Positions 17,553 through 24,512 of a stretch of DNA of 64,000 bases are shown piece after piece. This stretch comes from Peptococcaceae bacterium (GTDB lineage: Bacteria; Bacillota; Desulfitobacteriia; Desulfitobacteriales; Syntrophobotulaceae), in assembly GCA_009782825.1 (NCBI GenBank), contig WRII01000003.1:1-64000 (forward strand). The letters are read 5' to 3'. Position 1 is the stretch's first letter; each line of letters opens with the position of its first letter. A model generated the notes under the pieces. The model was not told the origin of the DNA. It saw only the letters and a list, made by a program, of their open reading frames with translations, and made no database searches. Made by a program: the position numbers and the translations under genes.

Positions 17553-17799
17553 TCTTGGCTCTCCGGGCCAATTCTCCTCATGATACTGTGGAAGCCATGC
17601 GGCGACGCACAGGGATTACAAAGGAGAGACTTGCAGAGTTAAGAGAGCAAGTGTAAGCATCATTCCCGTAAAGCGGAAATCATTTCACCCGGTCACAAGG
17701 CCATTTCCCCAAAAGTTTTGCCAAAAACCCCGAAAACGGCAAAACTTTTTCAATTAATGCGAACTCAGTTGGCGTTTTCCGCAAATCTATTGTATTTGA
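17553..17799 (+). repeat. Composite repeat B plus A, copy 2
   Basis: Part B (17553-17690) carries a coding relic ending SPHDTVEAMRRRTG, ITKERLAELREQV and a stop at 17654-17656. Part A (17691-17799) has the hairpin half of repeat A. The same B plus A order recurs at 18382-18560, so the two copies bracket the toxin-antitoxin locus between them. The relic resembles the C-terminal tail of Rpn-type (PDDEXK_2) putative transposase/nucleases, but too little is left to be sure. Confidence 0.75.
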
Positions 17800-17931
17800 A
17801 CTCTCTTTCCAACTCTCTTTCCAACTCTTGACCTACCATAGCAGACATGGTAACCTTATCTTAACAGGAACATTACGGACATCAAGGGCCGCTAATATCA
17901 GTTAGCGAACATTAAATAAGGAGGATCATAA

Positions 17932-18183
17932 GTGGCTATTAACAAACATGATCTAATAAAATTAATTGAGCTTCTTCCAAATGAGGCTAATCAATCTGCC
18001 TTTGATTTTCTAAAATATTTATCCATACGCCATCGGCCTGATTGGGACGAAATTGCATTGATGGAGCCGGATGATATCCCTTTGAGTGTCGAAGAAGAAC
18101 GACAACTGAGAGAAAGATCAGAATTTATATCATGGGAGGAAGCGATGGATGAGCTCAACTTACCAGTTGATATTAAATCGTAA
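17932..18183 (+). CDS. Small antitoxin-like protein
   Basis: This acidic protein of 83 residues starts at GTG 17932 behind AAGGAGG. A helical N-terminus (LIKLIELLPNEANQSAFDFL) is followed by a tail ending in SWEEAMDELNLPVD, the layout of RelB/DUF2281-type antitoxins. Its end overlaps a RelE-type toxin frame by 35 nt, which supports the assignment. The toxin is frameshifted, so the antitoxin is now probably an orphan. Confidence 0.65.
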   Translation: MAINKHDLIKLIELLPNEANQSAFDFLKYLSIRHRPDWDEIALMEPDDIPLSVEEERQLRERSEFISWEEAMDELNLPVDIKS

Positions 18184-18333
18184 TGCTGTAAAGTTTATTG
18201 CAAAGCATGAAAGAGGAGTTCAGGAACGCATTAGAAAAGCACTGACTGGATTGGCTGTTCGTCCCCCGGTGGTGGTGACATAAAACCACTCAAAGGAAGA
18301 GGGAATCTCATGCGCCTTCGAGTGGGTACATAC
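18149..18333 (+). pseudogene. RelE/ParE-type toxin, frameshifted and truncated
   Basis: Starting at ATG 18149, overlapping the antitoxin, the frame reads YQLILNRNAVKFIAKHERG, then LTGLAVRPP and stops at 18281-18283. The next family block, GDIKPLKGRG and MRLRVGTY, continues in another frame from about 18274, so one indel near the GGTGGTGGTG run broke the gene. After the arginine-rich strand the sequence passes into repeat B, so the C-terminal end is missing too. Confidence 0.75.
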
Positions 18334-18381
18334 ACAGAAAGCTGCACAAGCCGCACAAAAAACAGCGGAAGATCTATTGGT

Positions 18382-18560
18382 CTTGGCTCTTCAAGCCAAT
18401 TCTCCTCATGATACTGTGGAAGCCATGCGGCGACGTACAGGGATTACAGAGGAGAGACTTGCAGAGTTAAGAGAGCAAGTGTAGGCATCATTCCCGTTCA
18501 TTCCCGTAAAGCGGAAATCATTTCACCCGGTCACAAGGCCATTTCCCCAAAAGTTTTGCC
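18382..18560 (+). repeat. Composite repeat B plus A, copy 3 (A part truncated)
   Basis: Part B (18382-18528) repeats the coding relic NSPHDTVEAMRRRTGITEER with its stop at 18482-18484, and contains a 10-bp tandem duplication (TTCATTCCCG) absent from copy 2. Part A stops after AAAAGTTTTGCC (18549-18560), the left arm of the hairpin, just before the next cassette. Confidence 0.72.
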
Positions 18561-18586
18561 ATCATTGGCGAGACAGGAGTCAAGAC

Positions 18587-18931
18587 ATGATCAAAACAGC
18601 AAAAAAATTCAAGAGTGTTGTGGAATTGAAGCAACTGGCATCAAAAGAAATTGTTTCTCTCGATGGAGGGGGACCACGTTTATCGCACCCAATGCCAGCA
18701 CGTCGTCAAGGCCAACCATTGATCGCCTTTATGGTTTACCGCTATGGGTTCAGGCCTGGTTTGGTTCGATTGTCACTGCCCTACGAAGTGGTATGGCTCG
18801 ATCCGGCCAACGGCACGCTTGTCGCTAAGACCACAGTGTCGCCTGCTGACTTTGGCCAGCCGTCCCGTCCTGCTGATGAGGGATTAATTAATAGAGTGGA
18901 AGTTCAATATGCCGCCGGGTATATCGGATAA
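18587..18931 (+). CDS. Hypothetical protein, first gene of a two-gene cassette
   Basis: This product of 114 residues is not recognised. The start ATG follows CAGGAG at a good distance. The middle is rich in Pro/Arg and aromatic residues (FMVYRYGFRPGLVRLSLPYE, VVWLDPANG). Its end overlaps the next gene by 23 nt, so the pair is probably co-translated. Base and codon use is more GC-rich than the AT-rich array genes around it, a sign of separate transfer. Its placement between repeat copies fits a toxin-antitoxin or defence-type pair, but this is only context. Confidence 0.55.
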   Translation: MIKTAKKFKSVVELKQLASKEIVSLDGGGPRLSHPMPARRQGQPLIAFMVYRYGFRPGLVRLSLPYEVVWLDPANGTLVAKTTVSPADFGQPSRPADEGLINRVEVQYAAGYIG

Positions 18932-19127
18932 CCGCTTATCTGCACTGTACGACATATTATTCGAGATATGGGCCACCAACACTTCCACACGAGGCTTCAG
19001 CGCCTTGCCAGACGCGGCGCGCGAATTCCTGAAGACTTTTGGTGCGCTTAGTGAACCCCCGCTATTGGAATACTACGAAGCCCTTGGCCGTGAATTCTTT
19101 GAATGGGTGCGGGCATTGGCTAAATGA
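18909..19127 (+). CDS. Hypothetical small helical protein, second gene of the cassette
   Basis: This product of 72 residues is predicted helical (RLSALYDILFEIWA, LPDAAREFLKTFG, YYEALGREFFEWVRALAK), acidic and soluble. It overlaps the previous gene by 23 nt. No family is recognised. Confidence 0.55.
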   Translation: MPPGISDNRLSALYDILFEIWATNTSTRGFSALPDAAREFLKTFGALSEPPLLEYYEALGREFFEWVRALAK

Positions 19128-19225
19128 CGAGCCCCGTTGTGCAAGTATTAAGCATTTCATGGACATCTGTATATATAATCCATAGTCATACTGTCGATTA
19201 AACAAGCGAAGGTTAAACTAAATTT

Positions 19226-19507
19226 AACGAAGAGCAACTTGCCAACATTGCTATTCTATTGGAATCTATAAAAACTCTTACTGATGAAACAACAGATAAC
19301 GCATATTGCCTGCGCTTATTTGCTGATTATCAGGCATCAGAAGATAAAAATAATCCTATACTCCTTGAGGATTTTGCCAAAAGTTTAGGAGTCAACTTAT
19401 GAAATTACAGGATCATCTATACTGTTCAAGATGTCCAGGATGCTCAAAATGAAGAACTCATAATACTGGTTATGAATGCCGGCAATCGTGGAGATATCTA
19501 CAAATGA
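19226..19507 (+). pseudogene. Remnant of a second toxin-antitoxin pair
   Basis: Frame 19226-19402 reads ESIKTLTDETTDNAYCL, then DPILLEDFAKSLGVNL and a stop, like the end of a RelB-type antitoxin. Frame 19409-19507 reads RIIYTVQD, ELIILVMNAGNRGDIYK, the C-terminal strand pair of RelE toxins. The antitoxin has no start and the toxin has lost its first two-thirds. The rest of 19128-19554 shows nothing else. Confidence 0.65.
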
Positions 19508-19554
19508 AAGTGGCATCAGCTTTCCGCAGCCCAATGAGAACCAAGAACACCTGA

Positions 19555-19720
19555 GGTCACAAGGCCATTTCCCCAAAAGTTTTGCCAAAAACCCCGAAAA
19601 CGGCAAAACTTTTTCTCATAATGCCAACTCAGTTGGCGTTTTTCGCAAATCTATTGTCTTTGCCCCAAACCCTATACATATCGTCATGTTTCAGATACAA
19701 TAAACATAATAACGTTATTT
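19555..19720 (+). repeat. Interspersed repeat A, copy 4 (full length)
   Basis: Full-length match to copy 1, with the hairpin arms AAAAGTTTTGCC and GGCAAAACTTTT and the terminal palindrome AATAACGTTATT (about 19708-19719). The array gene at 19916 is the next gene, as an array gene follows copy 1. Confidence 0.85.
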
Positions 19721-19772
19721 GAACCCCAAGACCGAATTTGTCAATCCGCGCGGTTGCCTGTTGAACTCCAAA

Positions 19773-19800
19773 AAAGCCTTTATCAAATGAGGAAGGCTTT
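19773..19800. terminator. Terminator-like hairpin
   Basis: AAAGCCTT (19773-19780) and AAGGCTTT (19793-19800) form an 8-bp stem with a 12-nt loop and an A-run on the left, so it would work best as a terminator for minus-strand reading. Moderate support only. The remainder of 19721-19915 holds no gene. Confidence 0.4.
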
Positions 19801-19915
19801 CATGTCCAGCCCCTTTCTGGTTATCCCTTCTTCCACGCATAGCGCAAAGCTTAGTTACAGTCCCTTAATCTGAAGTCACAACAAATCACCTAACAAAGAT
19901 GGGAGTGTTCACCTA

Positions 19916-20356
19916 ATGTTTAAAAAAAACAACCCAAACACCATGAATCCTCTTTCACAAAAAATGGCCAACTCTTTCCTAAAAAACGCCGGAATGCCGG
20001 ACATGTCCGCACTTACGCAGCAGCAGCTATATAATTCACAGCAGCAAACCGAGGAAATCATGAAAGCTTATGGCCAAAACATGCAGAACCAAGCCTTTCA
20101 GAATCGGACTTTGTACAGGGCGACCATTGTAGATATTCAGGATATCGAGACACCACAAAACATGGCGTCCAAGTCGGCAATTGCTACCATGACATTTGAG
20201 CTTAACGGGACAATGATGACTGAAAAAGGGTATGCTCTCATTGCTCCCGGCGAGGCATTCGGGCCGGGCAAGATTGTGATGGTATCTTATGACCCGAATT
20301 ATCAGGATCCTGGTGGTTATGGTGTGAAGCTGGCTATTGTGAATAAGAATCCCTAA
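19916..20356 (+). CDS. Soluble protein with divergent DUF3592-like domain (array gene 9)
   Basis: This product of 146 residues has no TM or signal. A Gln/Asn/Met-rich N-terminus (LTQQQLYNSQQQTEEIMKAY) precedes a beta domain of the array type (LYRATIVDIQDIETPQN, EAFGPGKIVMVSYDPNYQDP). The YDP motif and strand order match the other members, though identity is low. The cytosolic location sets it apart from its relatives. Confidence 0.65.
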   Translation: MFKKNNPNTMNPLSQKMANSFLKNAGMPDMSALTQQQLYNSQQQTEEIMKAYGQNMQNQAFQNRTLYRATIVDIQDIETPQNMASKSAIATMTFELNGTMMTEKGYALIAPGEAFGPGKIVMVSYDPNYQDPGGYGVKLAIVNKNP

Positions 20357-20399
20357 GTTCCTGTATGGAAAACAATGAATTTAGCAGAAGAAACAGAAG

Positions 20400-20427
20400 C
20401 GGTTTGGCTCAGACATGAGCCAAACCG
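20400..20427 (+). other. Perfect 12-bp hairpin between array genes 9 and 10
   Basis: CGGTTTGGCTCA (20400-20411) and TGAGCCAAACCG (20416-20427) with loop GACA. No U-run follows; the SD of the next gene (AAAGGA, 20429-20434) starts 1-2 nt after the stem. It may protect or gate translation of the downstream gene (inference). Confidence 0.6.
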
Positions 20428-20443
20428 GGAAAGGATGTGGGTT

Positions 20444-21034
20444 ATGAAAGGATTAGGAAAACTGTTTTCCATTGTTGGTTTTCTCTTGGCTTTTTCCCCC
20501 CTTATCTTGGTTTTCGCTTTCGCTTTCGACAGCTTGTCAATACCTCTTATAATCAGTCTTGCTGTTCTTGGAAGTGTTTTTATGATAGCGGGGTTTATTC
20601 TTAGCTTCAGAGCTAAGGCCAAATCAATCCTGAGCGGCGAACCTCAAAATATACCGGGATACGCCGGAGGAATGCTCAAGATGCTGGGTATGGGAAATGT
20701 TCTGGAAACCCCTGAAAACATTTTGGGAAATGCTCTTGGCACGCAAAGTGAAGACATCAAAAACGGGCCGTTGGTTACCGGGAAGATTGTGGCTGTGGGT
20801 CAGACAGGATCCTCTATGATGAAGAGAGCAGGGCACCAGCCTAAATATAGCTTATCAATAACCTTGCAGTTCATGACACCAGGAGGGCAGACAGTTATAA
20901 CAACAATCCAGCAATGGGTTATGCTCACAGATATAGCGCGGATTCAGGCGGGTGCGTCGGTTCCTGTCCGGTATAATCCGATGAATCCTGAGCAATGTAT
21001 GATAGACTTTGTGCCAGGAAGCCTTGTTGTCTAA
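20444..21034 (+). CDS. Two-TM DUF3592-like protein (array gene 10)
   Basis: This product of 196 residues has TM helices at about 7-28 and 34-56, a linker rich in Gly/Met, and one domain from KNGPLVTGKIVAVGQTG (about 103) to VRYNPMNPEQCMIDF. ATG 20444 has AAAGGA 9 nt upstream and lies after the hairpin; ATG 20435 is an alternative, and the open frame to 20375 runs through the hairpin and is unlikely. Its domain groups with the first domain of gene 1 and with the lipoprotein. Confidence 0.8.
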   Translation: MKGLGKLFSIVGFLLAFSPLILVFAFAFDSLSIPLIISLAVLGSVFMIAGFILSFRAKAKSILSGEPQNIPGYAGGMLKMLGMGNVLETPENILGNALGTQSEDIKNGPLVTGKIVAVGQTGSSMMKRAGHQPKYSLSITLQFMTPGGQTVITTIQQWVMLTDIARIQAGASVPVRYNPMNPEQCMIDFVPGSLVV

Positions 21035-21144
21035 GGATCCCATTTTCGCATATCGCGTTGAGATTACCGTTCATAAAGCACCTCCGTCAACCATATCAGC
21101 GGATTTTCCACTTCAACTTTTGCGCTTGCCCTCTTCGCCGCTCC

Positions 21145-21246
21145 CTATTCATTGTCGCGCAAGTTTTCCACTTCCTCGTGGGTCAGGCCAGTGTCTTCGG
21201 CAACGTCATCAATCGATCTGTTGCGTTTGAGCATATTTCTTGCCAC
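21145..21246 (-). pseudogene. C-terminal tail relic of an Rpn-type nuclease, or a 33-residue ORF
   Basis: The frame reads VARNMLKRNRSIDDVAEDTG, then LTHEEVENLR, a typical ending of Rpn/PDDEXK_2 putative transposase proteins. A GTG at 21246 with AAGGAG upstream, just after the stop of the phosphoesterase gene, could start a small protein, but the match to the tail of a larger family makes a relic more likely. Confidence 0.5.
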
Positions 21247-21259
21247 GGCGATCACTCCT

Positions 21260-22114
21260 TCACTTCGGTTGGGTCGGCGTTATATCAATCACCACCACTT
21301 CCGGGCGATTAAAAACCTTTGGCAGGATAAACGGTTTGGCCAGCCCCCGGCTAACGACATGAGAGGTTTTTCCATGCTGGTACAACCCCCCGGCATAGGG
21401 CGGAAACAGCCCCTGATCCGGGGCAAACAAGCCGTTCAAGAGTCCCGGGATTCTCACTTGCCCTCCGTGGGCATGGCCAGAGACCACCAGATCCACATCA
21501 TATTTTCGATACTCGTCAATTCTATCAGGCCGGTGCCCCAGGAGAATATGAAATCCCGGCATTCCGGCCAGAGGGGAGAGGACTTGTTTCAGGGCTGCCC
21601 GGGAGTTATAGGTTCTGTCCCACTTCTTTCGCCTTTCCGGATCGTCCACTCCGCCTATAATGAAGGTATTAGCGCCAATCTGTACCTTCTCAAGACGGTC
21701 AGAGAGAAGGACAATACCCAAACTTTCCGCCAGGGCGGCGACATCTCCCCAATCATCCCGGCGAAACTCATGGTTTCCCGGCGTATAGTAAGTAGGCGCG
21801 ATCTTCGTAACTTTGCCGAAAAAGAAGGCGCTATTTTCCATGCGGCGCTTGCGCTTATCGCATACCATATCCCCGGCCATTAGAATGAGATCAGGTGCTT
21901 GGTTGGCGATACCCTTCAGAAGAGTTTTATACTCTTTCCCATAAGGGAATCCGTGAAGATCCGCTAAAAGAACAGCCCGTGCGGGGACGCGTAAACGAGG
22001 GGAAATAACAGTGTAGGTTCTGACAATCAACCGCCTGTCGAAGGCGACCACGAGCACCCCCAGACAACTAACGGCACTAAGAATAAGAATAAGCATAAGC
22101 ACAAGAGTCTGCAC
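21260..22114 (-). CDS. Membrane-anchored metallophosphoesterase (YkuE-like)
   Basis: This product of 284 residues has an N-terminal TM helix (LVLMLILILSAVSCLGVLVV) and a calcineurin-like domain. The metal-binding motifs are ADLHG (about 52), GDMV (about 81), GNHEF (about 113), LGHRPD and GHAHGGQ (about 215). YkuE-type enzymes are two-metal phosphoesterases of the envelope; the substrate is unknown here. The start is GTG 22114 behind GAGGTGA. It lies on the opposite strand to the array, marking the array's right edge. Confidence 0.88.
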   Translation of the reverse strand: MQTLVLMLILILSAVSCLGVLVVAFDRRLIVRTYTVISPRLRVPARAVLLADLHGFPYGKEYKTLLKGIANQAPDLILMAGDMVCDKRKRRMENSAFFFGKVTKIAPTYYTPGNHEFRRDDWGDVAALAESLGIVLLSDRLEKVQIGANTFIIGGVDDPERRKKWDRTYNSRAALKQVLSPLAGMPGFHILLGHRPDRIDEYRKYDVDLVVSGHAHGGQVRIPGLLNGLFAPDQGLFPPYAGGLYQHGKTSHVVSRGLAKPFILPKVFNRPEVVVIDITPTQPK

Positions 22115-22166
22115 AATAAATCACCTCAATAACAGGCTATGCGCGTGAGGAAGAACAAGAACGCCC

Positions 22167-24512
22167 TTATGCCGGCTCCTTCTCTTCAAACTGACTGTTA
22201 TAAAGCTCCGCATAGAAACCGCCCTGAGCCAGCAGATCCGTATGGGAGCCGCTTTCCACGATATCCCCTTTCTGTATGACAAGGATCAAATCTGCGTTAC
22301 GGATGGTGGAGAGCCTGTGAGCGATGACAAAGGATGTCCTGCCGGCCATCAGCTTGTTCATGGCCTCTTGCACAATGCGTTCTGTGCGCGTATCGACAGA
22401 GCTGGTCGCTTCATCCAGGATCAGCAGAGGCGCGTTCTGGATCATCGCCCGGGCAATGGTGAGAAGCTGTCTTTGGCCGGTGGAAATGCTTGTTTGATCA
22501 TTGAGGATGGTTTCATATCCTTTGGATAATGTCTGAATGAAGTGGTGCAGTCCCACCGCTTTACAGGCAGCCACAACTTCTTCGTCAGGTACATGGGTTT
22601 TGCTGTAGATGATATTTTCTTTAATGGTTCCCTCGAAGAGCCATGTGTCCTGTAAGACCATGCTGAACTGCTCGTGGACAGCTTCCCGGGTGACAGTATG
22701 GGTGGGGGTGCCATCCAATAAGATTTCGCCGCTGTCCAGGTCGTAAAAGCGCATTAACAGGTTAACAATGGTGGTCTTGCCGGCACCGGTGGGACCGACA
22801 ATGGCGATTTTCTGTCCGGCTTTGACTTGGGCAGAAAAATTATGGATGACAGGTTTGTCTTTGTCGTAGCCAAAATGCACGTTTTTGAATTCCACATCGC
22901 CTTTGAGCTGACTCAAAGCTTTTGTGGCGTGAAGTTCATCAGTCATCTCTTCTTCCTCAAAGAATTCGAAGACCCGTTCGCTGGCGGCGGCGCCCCGCTG
23001 CAAAGCCTGCATCGCCTGAGCTACCTGAGACAGGGGCTGGGTGAACAGACGGATATACAACATGAAGGCGACGATGACGCCAAAGGTAATAGATCCGTTC
23101 ATAACCAATAGGGCGCCGACGACACAGACCGCCACATACCCGAAATTCCCGACGAACATCATGAGGGGCATCATTAAACCGGACATGAACTGAGATTTCC
23201 AAGCACTGTCATAGAGAGCGCCGTTGATTTTCTCAAAGACTCTCTTGGATTCTTTGCCGCCATTGTAGGCTTTGATGACATTGTGCCCGGAATACATCTC
23301 TTCCACATGGCCGTTAATCTCTCCAAGGCCTTTCTGCTGCGCGGCAAAATATTTCTGGGATTTAGACATAATCAGCATCATCAGAGCGAAGCCCAGCAGA
23401 GAGGATACAACAGCAGTGAGGGCCATAATCCCATTTGTGATTGTCATCATGACCAGACAGCCCAGGAACATGGTGACGGCCCGAACCAGCATATCCAGGC
23501 TCTGGTTCAATGTCATGCCGATGGCGTCAACGTCGTTGGTTACACGGCTTATGACATCGCCAAAGCTGGTTTTGTCAAAGTATTTCAAAGGCAATTTGTT
23601 AACTTTATCGGAGATGCCTGTGCGCAGTTTTTTTGAGACCCTGGCGGCGATGGTGGCCATGATGAAATTTTCGGTAAATCCAAGAAGACCCGAGGTGATA
23701 TACAGACACACTAAAAGCAGGGCCAAGCCAATCACCAAGTCCATATCGATGCCGCTGGTGAGGGGATCAATGCCTTGGGCCATGAACTGTTGCATCTGAT
23801 CCAAGACCTCACGTGCTTGGGGATCCATGATAGTGAGATCCGGGTTGGCAAAAATACTGGCCGGATGCTGCCCGGCGATCATGACGGCTTCCCATTGCTG
23901 CATGAGGAGCGCAGACAATTTCATCATCTCGTTACTGGGTTCCCTATTAGCGAAAGCGTTGGCAGGATCTCTCTCTTCAGCCTGGGCTTCCTGCCAAGTC
24001 TGTTGTATTTCTTCACATAGAGTATTCAGATTAACCCCAACATCGGGGTTCTGTAACTTCTCAACAAGGGGCGGAGCAAAAATACCGGCCGGATCCTGTC
24101 CTGAGGCTTGGGCCTGGAGCATGCGCCGGATGATTTCCTGATAAACAGAACCAAGATCGATCCGCGGCTTAATGCCGACTTCAATGCCGTCTGTCATTTG
24201 TTTCAAGACATGAGGGCCGTAGATAGGAGGCACTGTGGCTATGCCGGCAATGACAAGGGCAATGATGATGATGGGCAGATAGGAACGGCAGTATCGGATA
24301 AGTTTCAGCCATGTTCCTTTAAAGTCTTTGGGTTTTTCCACAGGGGCGCCCATACCACGGGGTCCGCCGCCAAACCGCCGGCGGCCGCCGCCTCCGAATC
24401 TTGGACCGCCTCCGGGAGGGCCGGATCCTCCGGGACCTCCCGGTCCGGAACCTCCCGGTCCTCCAAGACCTCTCGCTCCTCCCGGGTTCATGGGGTTTTC
24501 TGTAGTATTCAT
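22167..24512 (-). CDS. ABC exporter half B with Gly/Pro-rich leader and large outer loop
   Basis: This is an ABC transporter half (781 residues, about 180 more than usual): six TM helices and a C-terminal ATPase with Walker A GPTGAGKTT, degenerate signature STGQRQ and Walker B LLILDEATSSVD. Two oddities are seen. Residues 10-55 are Gly/Pro/Arg-rich (GGPGGSGPGG). Between TM1 and TM2 (about 105-255) lies an outer domain with four imperfect repeats of the type GxDPAxxFAN. Its ATG overlaps the stop of the upstream half (ATGA), so the two form a heterodimer of the YfiBC/LmrCD class, exporting drugs or lipids/peptides. Confidence 0.92.
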   Translation of the reverse strand: MNTTENPMNPGGARGLGGPGGSGPGGPGGSGPPGGGPRFGGGGRRRFGGGPRGMGAPVEKPKDFKGTWLKLIRYCRSYLPIIIIALVIAGIATVPPIYGPHVLKQMTDGIEVGIKPRIDLGSVYQEIIRRMLQAQASGQDPAGIFAPPLVEKLQNPDVGVNLNTLCEEIQQTWQEAQAEERDPANAFANREPSNEMMKLSALLMQQWEAVMIAGQHPASIFANPDLTIMDPQAREVLDQMQQFMAQGIDPLTSGIDMDLVIGLALLLVCLYITSGLLGFTENFIMATIAARVSKKLRTGISDKVNKLPLKYFDKTSFGDVISRVTNDVDAIGMTLNQSLDMLVRAVTMFLGCLVMMTITNGIMALTAVVSSLLGFALMMLIMSKSQKYFAAQQKGLGEINGHVEEMYSGHNVIKAYNGGKESKRVFEKINGALYDSAWKSQFMSGLMMPLMMFVGNFGYVAVCVVGALLVMNGSITFGVIVAFMLYIRLFTQPLSQVAQAMQALQRGAAASERVFEFFEEEEMTDELHATKALSQLKGDVEFKNVHFGYDKDKPVIHNFSAQVKAGQKIAIVGPTGAGKTTIVNLLMRFYDLDSGEILLDGTPTHTVTREAVHEQFSMVLQDTWLFEGTIKENIIYSKTHVPDEEVVAACKAVGLHHFIQTLSKGYETILNDQTSISTGQRQLLTIARAMIQNAPLLILDEATSSVDTRTERIVQEAMNKLMAGRTSFVIAHRLSTIRNADLILVIQKGDIVESGSHTDLLAQGGFYAELYNSQFEEKEPA

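Noticed and set aside
8709-21260. Integrated prophage or ICE covering the array
   Set aside because: No integrase, relaxase, capsid or packaging genes are seen; only one IS and small repeats.
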